Source: Candidatus Thermochlorobacteriaceae bacterium (lineage in GTDB: Bacteria; Bacteroidota; Chlorobiia; Chlorobiales; Thermochlorobacteraceae). Taken from it: a DNA stretch of 51,182 nucleotides. Where the stretch lies: NCBI GenBank assembly GCA_029263855.1, contig JAJUFC010000018.1:1-51182 (forward strand). The letters are read 5' to 3'. Every line of letters starts with the position of its first letter. Positions within the stretch are counted from its first letter, which is position 1. The notes beneath the pieces are model-generated. The model saw only the letters and a program-made list of their open reading frames with translations. It did not search any database and had not been told where the DNA came from. Below, piece by piece: positions 17,225-25,879 of this stretch. Position numbers and translations under genes: made by a program.

Positions 17225-18802
17225 TCACTTCATCGTCATCGTGCCTTGCTCAATGATTTGCTTGCGCGAAACGGACTTCGGCAAAAGAAATGCGTCTTTT
17301 GCGTCTTGCACGCGATTGGCGATGAGGCGCAGTTGTCCCGTCCAATCGCCTTCGACTTTGAGAAAGGGCGAAGCGTCGGAAGCGGAACGCTCAATCGAGC
17401 AATCGCCTGAATTCATCAGCAAAATCGCGGCGAGCGGGCGTTGCGGCGCGAGCGTTTCAAATTCAATCAGTTTTGAGCGATGCGCATTGATGAGCGCGAT
17501 GGCGTGTCGAGCGGCAGAGGGTTCATCGCTCCACAAGCGAAAATTTTTGATGACGACGCTTTTGGCGTGTCCAAGCGTGAAGTGCGCGGGAATCGCGGCG
17601 AAGTCCGAACTGCCTTTGACGTCGCCGAGTTTCTTGTTGCCTCTTGGCTTTTTGAACTTTGAGACATCGACCGCGTTTTGAACGCGCAGCGTGATGTTTT
17701 CAAACGTGAAATCTTCGAGCGGCGAAGCGGCTTGACCCGCGATGAGACAGTTGCCGCGCGTTTGCATATCGATGTTGGAGAAACGCACCGAGCGAATCGC
17801 GCCGTATTTGCCGTCGTCGTCTCGCTTTTCGATGTCGATGAAAATCGGATACTCGGTGGCGTGGCGCGAAGCCGTTTGAATTTGAATGTTTGAAAATCGC
17901 AGATGCTCATAAACGCCGCCGTCTTTCATAAACAGCGCGATGCCAAAGCGCGCATTGCGAATGACGATGTTGCTGAACGAGCAGTAACGAATCGCCGTGC
18001 CTGACCCTGTGCCGAGTTTGAGCGCGCCGTCGTCGGATTCGATGACGCAGTTGGTTACGACGACGTTTTCCGTCGTCTTGTCGGAATTGCGTCGCGTTGG
18101 CACGGCAAGGTCGTCGCCTTTGTCAGTTTCGGGGTGATAGGTTTTGAGGCAAATCGCGTCGTCGCCTGTGGAGATGAAGCAATTTGAAATCATCACATTC
18201 GAGGACGATGTAATGTCAATGCCGTCGGTGTTGGGCGAGCGCATCTCGTTGAGAATCGTAACGCCATCGACCACGACGCGATTGCACCCGCTGAAGACGA
18301 GCGAATGCGCAGGCGAGTTTTGAAGTTTGACGTCTCGAATGGAAAGGTCTTCGCCGTCTTCAATCACGATGAAGGGCGCAGGGCGATCGAGCGCGTTGAA
18401 TTTTTCATCAAAGAAACATTTGCCGTTGCCGTCGATAACCCCTTTGCCCGTGATGGCGAAGTTTTGAATGTCTTTCCCGAACAAAAGGTGCTTGCGCGTT
18501 TTGTCGTAATCGGCAAGGTTCGGACTGCCCAAGAGTTCGCCGCCCGACTCGATGTGGATTCGCAAATTGCTTTTGAGAAAGAGCGTTCCCGTCAGAAATC
18601 TGCCTGCGGGAATGACGATAGCGCCGCCGCCGCGCTTTTCGCACGAATCAATCGCGGCTTGCAGAAAGCGCGTGTTGAGCGTTTTGCCGTCGCCTTTCGC
18701 GCCAAAGTCGACCACATTGAGCGAGGGCTTTTGCGCAAGCGCGTCCGACATCAACGGCGCGCAACCGAGCGCAATGCAAACGATGAGAAGATGGCGTTTC
18801 AT
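17225..18802 (-). CDS. Secreted GH28-family glycosidase (polygalacturonase-like)
   Basis: Glycoside hydrolase family 28 enzymes hydrolyse alpha-1,4-galacturonan or rhamnogalacturonan. A signal peptide is clear (MKRHLLIVC...DALAQ). The beta-helix begins at LNVVDFGAKGDGKTLNT. Catalytic motifs are NTDGID (191-196) and GDDAICLK (213-220), which supply the three acidic residues. The usual GHG motif is replaced by GTGSGT (264-269), a variant seen in some bacterial relatives, so exo-action or a modified substrate is possible. At 525 residues it is slightly long, and a C-terminal extension from about residue 385 (HFTLGHAKSVVIKNFRL) may form a small sandwich domain. Its ATG overlaps the stop of the Tat-exported enolase-superfamily gene. 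No T9SS tail is present, so it is probably periplasmic. Confidence 0.87.
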   Translation of the reverse strand: MKRHLLIVCIALGCAPLMSDALAQKPSLNVVDFGAKGDGKTLNTRFLQAAIDSCEKRGGGAIVIPAGRFLTGTLFLKSNLRIHIESGGELLGSPNLADYDKTRKHLLFGKDIQNFAITGKGVIDGNGKCFFDEKFNALDRPAPFIVIEDGEDLSIRDVKLQNSPAHSLVFSGCNRVVVDGVTILNEMRSPNTDGIDITSSSNVMISNCFISTGDDAICLKTYHPETDKGDDLAVPTRRNSDKTTENVVVTNCVIESDDGALKLGTGSGTAIRYCSFSNIVIRNARFGIALFMKDGGVYEHLRFSNIQIQTASRHATEYPIFIDIEKRDDDGKYGAIRSVRFSNIDMQTRGNCLIAGQAASPLEDFTFENITLRVQNAVDVSKFKKPRGNKKLGDVKGSSDFAAIPAHFTLGHAKSVVIKNFRLWSDEPSAARHAIALINAHRSKLIEFETLAPQRPLAAILLMNSGDCSIERSASDASPFLKVEGDWTGQLRLIANRVQDAKDAFLLPKSVSRKQIIEQGTMTMK

Positions 18803-20028
18803 TTGTTCAATTTTTGTTTTTCCATTTCGGCTTCATTGACCTCCAAGCCAAGTCCCGCGCCTTGTGGCACGTAGAGAAATCCGTCCTCGAATTTGAGTTG
18901 AGCGTTGAAGAGTTGGCTGAGTTTGAGGTCGGGACGCATTCCTGAAAACTCTTGCGTCTTCGCGGCGTTGTTGATGGAAGCGATGAGGTTCAGCGTGGCG
19001 GCGGTCGCAAGCGTCGGGCGCGTATTGTGCGTCATCACTTCTTTTTCAAACGCTTCGCCCATCGAGGCGATTTTCTTGCACTCCGAAATGCCGCCGCATT
19101 TAATCACATCGAGATTGAGGCAATCAGGATTGCCGATGATGATGAGGTCGCGGAATTGCCACTTGTTGTATTCGTGTTCGCCCGCATTGACGTCGCACGG
19201 CAAGGCTTCAACGACTTTGCGCAAGCCGTGATAGTCCATGCTGGAAACAGGCTCCTCGATTGCCTTGACGTTGAAATGCTCGTAGAGTTTCAAGCCGAGT
19301 TCGATGGCTTTGCTGGCGGTGTAACCGTTGTTGAAATCGACGAAAAGTTCGATGCCGTCGCCGATGGCTTTGCGAATGGTTTTGACGCAATCGTAAGTGA
19401 AGTTGAACGGCGGATTGCGGTCGCGGTCGTAGAGTTGCATTCGCGCTTTGATGGTTTTGTAGCCTTGCTCGACGAACTTCATCGCTTCCGCCGCCATCTC
19501 GTCGGGCGTTTTGAAGCCGTCTTTTTTGCGTCTGCCGTAACTGCCATAGACGGCGACTTTCTCGACCTTGCTTCCGCCCAAGAGTTGATGCGCGGGTAAA
19601 TTGAGCAACCGTCCTTTCAAATCCCATAAGGCGTTGTCAACGCCTGCGAGCGCGCCGGGCACGAAGCCCGTGCTACCACCTTCAAAGCCTTCGAAGAACA
19701 AATCTTTCCAAAGGTATTCGGAGTCAAACGGATTTTTGCCGATGAGGCGAGGTTTGAAAATTTTCTCAACGATGGTCGCATTGATAGCGGTGAATTCGTG
19801 GTCGCCTTCGCCCCAACCCGAAACGCCCGCGTCGGTTTCAATTTTGACGAACGTCGCTTTCTCAAAGACGAAGGGTTTGACGTTGGTGATTTTGACCGAT
19901 GGCTTGCGCTCCGCCGTCGAGGCTTGATTTTCCAAGCGTTCACGGGCGAAGCCTTCGCCAAAGAAAAGCGCGCTTGCCGCTCCGAGCGCGGCGCGTTTGA
20001 GAAAATTTCGGCGAGAGCGTCGTTGCAT
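18799..20028 (-). CDS. Tat-exported mandelate racemase/muconate lactonizing-type enolase-superfamily enzyme
   Basis: Members of this superfamily abstract a proton alpha to a carboxylate, and many are sugar-acid dehydratases. The start at 20028 gives a twin-arginine signal with SRRNFLK, an exact consensus match, followed by a hydrophobic stretch ending GEGFA. The barrel carries the three metal ligands D231 (VDFNN), the EEP at 258-260 and E284 (AGEHEY), plus H334 (THNT) as a possible general acid or base; the lysine-side motif is IKAR near 193-196. The substrate cannot be named. It overlaps the GH28 gene by four bases (ATGA) and lies 28 bases from the ExuT-like gene. A longer frame to 20106 runs into the upstream gene and hides the Tat signal, so it is rejected. 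Confidence 0.85.
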   Translation of the reverse strand: MQRRSRRNFLKRAALGAASALFFGEGFARERLENQASTAERKPSVKITNVKPFVFEKATFVKIETDAGVSGWGEGDHEFTAINATIVEKIFKPRLIGKNPFDSEYLWKDLFFEGFEGGSTGFVPGALAGVDNALWDLKGRLLNLPAHQLLGGSKVEKVAVYGSYGRRKKDGFKTPDEMAAEAMKFVEQGYKTIKARMQLYDRDRNPPFNFTYDCVKTIRKAIGDGIELFVDFNNGYTASKAIELGLKLYEHFNVKAIEEPVSSMDYHGLRKVVEALPCDVNAGEHEYNKWQFRDLIIIGNPDCLNLDVIKCGGISECKKIASMGEAFEKEVMTHNTRPTLATAATLNLIASINNAAKTQEFSGMRPDLKLSQLFNAQLKFEDGFLYVPQGAGLGLEVNEAEMEKQKLNK

Positions 20029-20056
20029 TTCGCGTTTCAAGTTAAGTTTCGTTGCG

Positions 20057-21367
20057 CTAAACTTTGCCGTTCTCCTCGACTTTAACGATGCGCATCTTGG
20101 GCGCAATCACGTGAAAGCAGAGAAGCGCGACGAGATACGCCGAGCCAGCGATGAGAAAAACGGGCACGTAACTTTGCGTCGCTTCCAGCACGTAGCCGAC
20201 CACTTTGGCGATGAACATTCCGCCAATCGCGCCCGCCATTCCGCCAATGCCGACCACCGACCCGACCGCCGCTTTCGGAAACATATCCGAGACCGTTGTG
20301 AAGAGATTCGCCGACCAACCTTGATGCGCCGCCGCCGCCAGCGAAATCAAGCCGACCGCGAGCCAGAGTTCAGAAACTTCCGCCGCGAAGAACATCGGCA
20401 CGACGCACAGCGCGCACAACAGCATCGCCATTTTGCGAGCGTCATTGAACGACCACCCGCGCTTGATGAGCGCCGACGAAATCCACCCGCCGCCAATGCT
20501 TCCCACGCTCGCCGCCAAATACACCATCACGAGCGGCAAGCCCATTGACTTCAAATCCAAGCCATGCCGTTTGCTGAGAAAATCAGGAAGCCAAAAGAGA
20601 TACAGCCACCAAATTGGGTCGGTCAGAAATTTGGCGAGCGCAAACGCCCAAGTTTCTTTGTGCGGCAACAAGAGCGACCACTTGACGCTTTGCGTCGCTT
20701 CCTCCGAATCGCTTTGAATGTAGGCGAGTTCGGCTTTTGAGCAACGCGGGTGCGTCTCAGGCTTTTGATACATCAGCCACCACGCAATGAGCCACGCAAA
20801 ACCCAACGCGCCCGTGATGATGAACGCCCACTCCCAACCCATCGCGGCGACAATCATCGGCACGACGATGGGCGTGGAGAGCGCGGCGATGTTCGTCCCC
20901 GAATTGAAAATGCCTGTCGCCAACGCGCGCTCTTTTTTGGGAAACCACTCCGCCACCGTTTTGATGGCGGCAGGGAAGTTTGCCGCTTCGCCAAAGCCCA
21001 AGACGAAGCGCGCGACGCTGAACCCCATCACGCTGCGCGCAAAGGCGTGTCCAATCGCCGCCAAACTCCACACCACGACGGCGAGCGCGAAGGCAAGGCG
21101 CGTGCCGAGTTTGTCGATAATCGCGCCGACGCTCACGAGACCCAGCGCGTAAGCCACTTGAAAGGCGAAAACGATGTTGCTGTAATCAATCTCGTTCCAG
21201 CCAAATTCTTTTTCCAAGAGCGGTTTCAGAATGCCGATGATTTGGCGGTCGACGTAGTTAATCGTCGTCGCAAAGAAGAGCAGGGCGCAGATTGTCCAAC
21301 GGTAGTTCGTCGTTGGCTTCTGAACATCGATGGCGCTTGCGTCGGGAATGGTCGTTTCAATTTGCAT
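20057..21367 (-). CDS. MFS transporter, anion:cation symporter family (ExuT-like hexuronate carrier)
   Basis: The protein has about 12 transmembrane segments and the features of the ACS branch of the major facilitator superfamily, which includes ExuT (galacturonate/glucuronate) and GudP/GarP. Seen are the first-helix NYVDRQIIGILKPLL, GAIIDKLGTRLAFA between helices 2 and 3, RFVLGFGEAANFPAAIKTVAEWFPKKERALATGIFNSG in helices 4-5, and a second-half GIGGMAGAIGGM. At 436 residues it has normal length. Placement in the uronate operon, 12 bases from the SSS carrier gene and 28 bases from the enolase-superfamily gene, supports hexuronate:H+ symport. Aldonates or aldarates are the main alternatives. 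Confidence 0.88.
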   Translation of the reverse strand: MQIETTIPDASAIDVQKPTTNYRWTICALLFFATTINYVDRQIIGILKPLLEKEFGWNEIDYSNIVFAFQVAYALGLVSVGAIIDKLGTRLAFALAVVVWSLAAIGHAFARSVMGFSVARFVLGFGEAANFPAAIKTVAEWFPKKERALATGIFNSGTNIAALSTPIVVPMIVAAMGWEWAFIITGALGFAWLIAWWLMYQKPETHPRCSKAELAYIQSDSEEATQSVKWSLLLPHKETWAFALAKFLTDPIWWLYLFWLPDFLSKRHGLDLKSMGLPLVMVYLAASVGSIGGGWISSALIKRGWSFNDARKMAMLLCALCVVPMFFAAEVSELWLAVGLISLAAAAHQGWSANLFTTVSDMFPKAAVGSVVGIGGMAGAIGGMFIAKVVGYVLEATQSYVPVFLIAGSAYLVALLCFHVIAPKMRIVKVEENGKV

Positions 21368-21379
21368 CGTCGGAATAGA

Positions 21380-23071
21380 TTACGGATTGATGGAAACGCC
21401 TCTTGCAAGCATCATCGCCAAGCCAAGAATGCCGATAACGGCAAGCGTGCCATAGCCTAAACCTTGCAAGTCGACTTTGTATCGTTTGAAGGAAAAACGT
21501 TTGCCAAGCGAGAGCAAATCCACGATTAAGAGCGAGTGCCCGTTTTCTTCAGCATTAGCCATCGAGGTTGGCGCGTCGCTTTTGGCGTTGGAGTCGAGCA
21601 TTGGCGCAACGCCCATCGCTTTGAGTTTCTCTTCTTCGCCGACGGGCGTATGCAAGAGCGCGTAAAACTCGTTGAGTTTCGCTTCGCTTTCAGGTTTGGT
21701 GAGCGCGCTGACGACGATGAGCGAAAGAAAGCCAAGCGGCAAATACAGCGTTGCTTGATATTCCAAACTCCACCCCATTGATTTCGTCAGAAGCGCGACG
21801 CTTGCCGTAACGACGAGCGACGCCCACGCGCCCGCGCTATTGGCGCGCCGCCAAACCACGCCGCACCAAAACGCGATGCCCAAAAACGCCATCAGTTGCC
21901 AAACGATTTTCAATCCCTCAATCACCGATGGCAAAAGAAGCGCGACCATCACGCCCAACGCGACGACGAGAAGCGACCCCGCGCGCGCAAGCGTCAGCAA
22001 CTCCGATTCGCTCGCATCAGGCTTGAAATGCTTTTGAATCAAATTTTTCGTGAAGAGCGCGGAGCCTGCGACCATATAAGCGTCGCACGACGCAACGACC
22101 GCCGCAATCATCGCCGCAATCATCAACCCAACGAAGCCCGTCGGCAAAAGGCTCTTGACCGCCACGCCAAACGCCGCTTCGCGATTGGGCAAGTCGCTGA
22201 AAATCGCCGCCAAAAACACGCCCGTAAACGCCCAGCCCAGCGTCGCAAACCGCTTGATGAACGTGCCAAACGTCCAACCGCTTCGACACGAAAGTTCGTC
22301 TTTGCCCGAACCGTTAATCGCCATATGGTGCGGATAAACCACGATGCCCACCAAGCCGTTGATGACCGCCATCACGATGAAGAAGAGCGTAACTTCTTCG
22401 GGCGCGACGAGCGAAAACATCGACGGGTCTAACTTCTCTCGAATCGCGTCAAGCCCGCCCGCGCGCTCGATCGAGAACGGAATCAAAAGAAACGAGAGCG
22501 CCAAAATCAAAAGCCCTTGCACGAATTTGGAGTTTGCGCCCGCCACCAAGCCGCCCAAAAGACTATATGAAAGAAAGAAAGCCACCATTCCCAGCACGAC
22601 CGCTTCGGTCGAGAGCGCGCCATTCGTGATGGCGGAAATCGTCGTGCCTGTGCCTTTGAGAATCATTCCGATTTCAACGGCGAAGTAACCAAGCGCGGCA
22701 ATCGCATAGACCATCGCCAATGAAGCGTGATATCGACGTTCGAAAAAGTCAGCAATCGTTACATAACGCAGACGGCGATAAATCGGCGCGATGAGCCAAA
22801 AGAACGGCGTGGCAAAGATGTAAAGCCATTGATACCAAATGCCCGCAAGCCCAAGTTGATACGACGCGCCAACGACGGCGACCGCCTGGTCGGTGCGCGT
22901 TCCCGCGCCGAAGGCTTGCGCTACCATCATCGCCTTGCCAAACGCGCGACCGCCCATAAAGTAATCGCCGCTCGACTTGACCGCCTTGCGCGAACTCCAC
23001 GCGCCAACGCCTATCGTAACGCCGAAGTAAATCAGCACGATGACAAGGTCTATGCCGTTAAGCCCAAACAT
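21380..23071 (-). CDS. Sodium/solute symporter (SSS family)
   Basis: This inner-membrane carrier of the SSS family (LeuT fold) uses the sodium gradient to take up sugars, uronides or similar solutes. About 13-14 hydrophobic segments are seen, beginning DLVIVLIYFGVTIGVGAWSSRK with the family DYFMGGR stretch, then AQAFGAGTRTDQAVAV in helix 2, and MIAAMIAAVVASCDAYMVAGSALFTKN in the sodium-site region. A 100-residue hydrophilic segment with LNEFYALLHTPVGEEEKL precedes the last helix. At 563 residues it is typical. It lies between the secreted GH2 gene (106 bases upstream, with 7-bp repeats) and the ExuT-like gene. Uptake of oligo-uronides is plausible from context only. Confidence 0.88.
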   Translation of the reverse strand: MFGLNGIDLVIVLIYFGVTIGVGAWSSRKAVKSSGDYFMGGRAFGKAMMVAQAFGAGTRTDQAVAVVGASYQLGLAGIWYQWLYIFATPFFWLIAPIYRRLRYVTIADFFERRYHASLAMVYAIAALGYFAVEIGMILKGTGTTISAITNGALSTEAVVLGMVAFFLSYSLLGGLVAGANSKFVQGLLILALSFLLIPFSIERAGGLDAIREKLDPSMFSLVAPEEVTLFFIVMAVINGLVGIVVYPHHMAINGSGKDELSCRSGWTFGTFIKRFATLGWAFTGVFLAAIFSDLPNREAAFGVAVKSLLPTGFVGLMIAAMIAAVVASCDAYMVAGSALFTKNLIQKHFKPDASESELLTLARAGSLLVVALGVMVALLLPSVIEGLKIVWQLMAFLGIAFWCGVVWRRANSAGAWASLVVTASVALLTKSMGWSLEYQATLYLPLGFLSLIVVSALTKPESEAKLNEFYALLHTPVGEEEKLKAMGVAPMLDSNAKSDAPTSMANAEENGHSLLIVDLLSLGKRFSFKRYKVDLQGLGYGTLAVIGILGLAMMLARGVSINP

Positions 23072-23126
23072 CGATAAAGGTTAGATTGCTCATTGTAAAT
23101 TTGTTTTCAATCCTCTTGCCTTTCGT

Positions 23127-23175
23127 TTCTCGCTCCTCATTTCTCGCTTCTCGCTTCTCGCTCCTCGCTTCTGAC
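23127..23175. repeat. 7-bp tandem repeat (TTCTCGC)n
   Basis: Seven consecutive 7-base units cover 23127-23175: TTCTCGC, TCCTCAT, TTCTCGC, TTCTCGC, TTCTCGC, TCCTCGC, TTCTGAC. The array lies just downstream of the GH2 stop codon (23178) and before the SSS carrier gene, so on the minus-strand transcript it is a purine-rich GCGAGAA repeat. It is not in a gene. Replication slippage could change its length. Confidence 0.85.
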
Positions 23176-23177
23176 AT

Positions 23178-25781
23178 TCAATTTCCCGTTGCGTCGGCTT
23201 CGCCCGCTTGCAGTTTTTTAGGCGCGTCTTTCTCGACCACGTAGCGCGCGCGCATTTCGTCTGTAACCACCGCGCCGCCTTTCGTTGCTCGCGCTTCGAA
23301 ATGATGTTCGCCTTCGGAGAGCGCGACTTGCCAAACGAAGCCCGTCGTTTGTGCGCCCAGCGATTTGCCGTTGTGAAAGAGCTCGACCGAATCGCAATTC
23401 GAGAACGCCCGAATCGCCTTGATTTCATTGGGCTTGCCGAAGATGAGGCGTTTCGTGCGCGAAACGAGATAAACCATCGGCTTTCTTGACCACTTGCTTT
23501 GATAGAAGTAGTATGCGTCTTTCGGGACGCGCTTGTAATCGACGAGACCTTTTTTGTTGACGCGCGGAATGTTACCCATCTTGGCGTGCGACGCGAAGTC
23601 CGCGCCGTTCCAGACTGCGCCGCCCGCTATCCATTTGCGCGCCTCGATTTGCTTCCAATAACTTTCGTGAAAGAAAACTTGGTAGGTCTCGCTGAAATCC
23701 ATTCGTTCAGGCTTCTCGACGTGGAAGCCGCGTTTTGCGTCCGCGCCGTATTCGCTGATGAGAACGCGCCAATGCGGGTGCGCCGCTCGGTCGGCATCGA
23801 GTTGTTTGCCGAAATCATCGACGGTTTTTGAATACCAGCCTGAATATCGGTTTCGCCCAAGAACATCGGTCAGTGAAGCGGTGAGCGTATCGGCGATGGT
23901 ATTTTGCGCCTGAATGGTGAGGCGCGTCGGGTCTTCGGATTTGGCGAGCGCGTGAAGTTCTCCAACAAGTTTTCTGACAAGCGATAAATCTTCGTCGGTA
24001 ATCCAAGGCTCGACGGTCTCGTTTGCCACGCCCCAAAAGACGATGGACGGGTGATTTCTATCGCGCCGAATCATCTCGCGTAGCATCGCTTTGGCGTTCT
24101 CAAAAAACTTCTCTCGCCCAACGGTATTGACAAAAGGAATTTCGGCATAGACGATTAAGCCCAATCGGTCGCATTCATCAAGCGCGGATTCATCGTGCGG
24201 GTAGTGCGCGAGGCGAATGAAGTTGCACCCCATTTCCTTGAAGAGCCGAATGTCTTGGACTTTGAGCGAATCAGGCACGGCGTAACCGTAGCCGAATCGG
24301 TCTTGATGCAAATTCACGCCGCGAAGTTGCAAGCGTTTGCCGTTGAGGAAGAACCCATCGTTGGCGGTGAAGTCGAAGTATCGGAAGCCGATGGCGGTTG
24401 AAATCTCATCGAGCGGTTGGTCGCTCGCGTAGAGCGTTTGAACGACGCGATAGAGCGTGGGCGAATCGGGCGACCACAGTTCAGGATACGCGATTGGCGC
24501 GCTCTGTTGCGAAAAGACGTGGGTTTGATTTTTTCCGACTTGCGCCGAAGAACGCATCGTCGCCACGATGAAGCCATCGGGCGAGACGAGGTTCGTTTGA
24601 AGCGTCAAGGTTTTCGCGTCGCCATCGTTGCGTGCTTCGGTCTTGGCGTTGAGCGTTGCGGAATCTTGCGACAGGAACGGCGTCGTCAAATAAGTCGAAG
24701 CGATGTAAGCGTTATCGGTGATGATGAGCGAACATTCTCGCGTCAGTCCGCCGCCGAAGTTGAAATCGCCGACGTGCGGCGGAATGTCCACGTTGAACTC
24801 GTTATTCACTTTGACGGCAAGCGTATTGGGTTTGCCGAACTGAATTTTGCTTGTGAGGTCAAATTTGAAATTGAGGTAACCTCCAATGTGCGAGCCGAGA
24901 TGCTCGCCGTTGAGATAGACGTCGGCGACTTGATTGGCGGCTTCGAATTCTATCCACAGTTTTTTGCCTTTTGCGCTGGTGGGCGGCGCGAAGGTTTTTC
25001 GATACCAAGCGTCGCCGCGGTAGTAATTGGCGTAGATGTCCAAGCCGTCGTTGATATTGCGGTCGTCGTAAAGGTCGGTGCGATTCCACGTGTGCGGCAG
25101 ATTGATGCGCGTCCAGTCTTTGTCGTTGAATGTGGGTTTTTCGGCGTTCTTGGGATTGCCTTTTGCGAATGTCCAATTTTGCGTGAAGTCAAATTTTTGT
25201 CGTAGCGGACGTTCGCGCTCGAAGAACATCGGTTGCCACTCGGCGATGCGTTTGCCGTTGATGATGCGCAACAGGCGCGCTTCGCCGGCGGCGAGGTCGT
25301 AGTGAAGCGTTCTTTCTTCGCCGAAGATGGTTTTTGAGAACGCAAGCTCAACGCGCTTGGGTTCAGCGGTGGCGATGAAGACAAGGACCTCCTCATCTTT
25401 GCCTTCGCCTGAAAGAAACGCGATGTGAAAAGCGTTGGAGCGAACTTGGTCGGTTAGGTTTTTGCGCGATTTGGCGCGTCGGAAGTTCGAGCGCACCTCG
25501 CCTTTGAAGTCGGTATAAACGTAGCCATCGTGAATGAAGAGGCTGAACGAGCCTTTTGGATAAGGAATGTTTTTGGCGGCAAGCCATCGCCAGCCTTGTT
25601 TGAGGGCGGGTTTGAGCGTGAGCGATTCGCTAAGCGTTTCAATGCCGAAATAGGAAATGGTTTTGATGTCTTTGCCTTGCATCGCTTGGTTTTCTTTCGC
25701 GTCGGGCGTGAAAATCTCTTGCGCCGCAAGCGACGATGAAAGCAGAAGAATCCAACAAGAAAAATTAAGGCAGAAGCGCAT
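23178..25781 (-). CDS. Secreted GH2-family beta-glycosidase with N-terminal extension
   Basis: Family 2 glycosidases include beta-galactosidases, beta-mannosidases and beta-glucuronidases. The protein has a signal peptide ending LAAQ, then about 175 residues of a separate N-terminal domain, then the GH2 sandwich from about residue 195 (WTFAKGNPKNAE, LPHTWNRTD), the Ig-like domain and the TIM barrel (LQLRGVNLHQDRFG). The acid/base glutamate is E588 (WGVANETVEP) and the nucleophile E677 (ISEYGADA). A later NKKGL stretch resembles the carboxylate-recognising N-x-K of glucuronidases but also occurs in galactosidases, so substrate choice is open. A C-terminal Ig-like domain ends the 867 residues. 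There is no T9SS tail, so a periplasmic location is likely. Confidence 0.87.
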   Translation of the reverse strand: MRFCLNFSCWILLLSSSLAAQEIFTPDAKENQAMQGKDIKTISYFGIETLSESLTLKPALKQGWRWLAAKNIPYPKGSFSLFIHDGYVYTDFKGEVRSNFRRAKSRKNLTDQVRSNAFHIAFLSGEGKDEEVLVFIATAEPKRVELAFSKTIFGEERTLHYDLAAGEARLLRIINGKRIAEWQPMFFERERPLRQKFDFTQNWTFAKGNPKNAEKPTFNDKDWTRINLPHTWNRTDLYDDRNINDGLDIYANYYRGDAWYRKTFAPPTSAKGKKLWIEFEAANQVADVYLNGEHLGSHIGGYLNFKFDLTSKIQFGKPNTLAVKVNNEFNVDIPPHVGDFNFGGGLTRECSLIITDNAYIASTYLTTPFLSQDSATLNAKTEARNDGDAKTLTLQTNLVSPDGFIVATMRSSAQVGKNQTHVFSQQSAPIAYPELWSPDSPTLYRVVQTLYASDQPLDEISTAIGFRYFDFTANDGFFLNGKRLQLRGVNLHQDRFGYGYAVPDSLKVQDIRLFKEMGCNFIRLAHYPHDESALDECDRLGLIVYAEIPFVNTVGREKFFENAKAMLREMIRRDRNHPSIVFWGVANETVEPWITDEDLSLVRKLVGELHALAKSEDPTRLTIQAQNTIADTLTASLTDVLGRNRYSGWYSKTVDDFGKQLDADRAAHPHWRVLISEYGADAKRGFHVEKPERMDFSETYQVFFHESYWKQIEARKWIAGGAVWNGADFASHAKMGNIPRVNKKGLVDYKRVPKDAYYFYQSKWSRKPMVYLVSRTKRLIFGKPNEIKAIRAFSNCDSVELFHNGKSLGAQTTGFVWQVALSEGEHHFEARATKGGAVVTDEMRARYVVEKDAPKKLQAGEADATGN

Positions 25782-25879
25782 CGTTAAACGAGTTAAATAA
25801 TGTCCCGCGCCGCTCTTTCTTTACCAGCCGAGCGACGCGAGACCGAGAACATTGACAGTGAGAAAGAACAAAGACCTTG

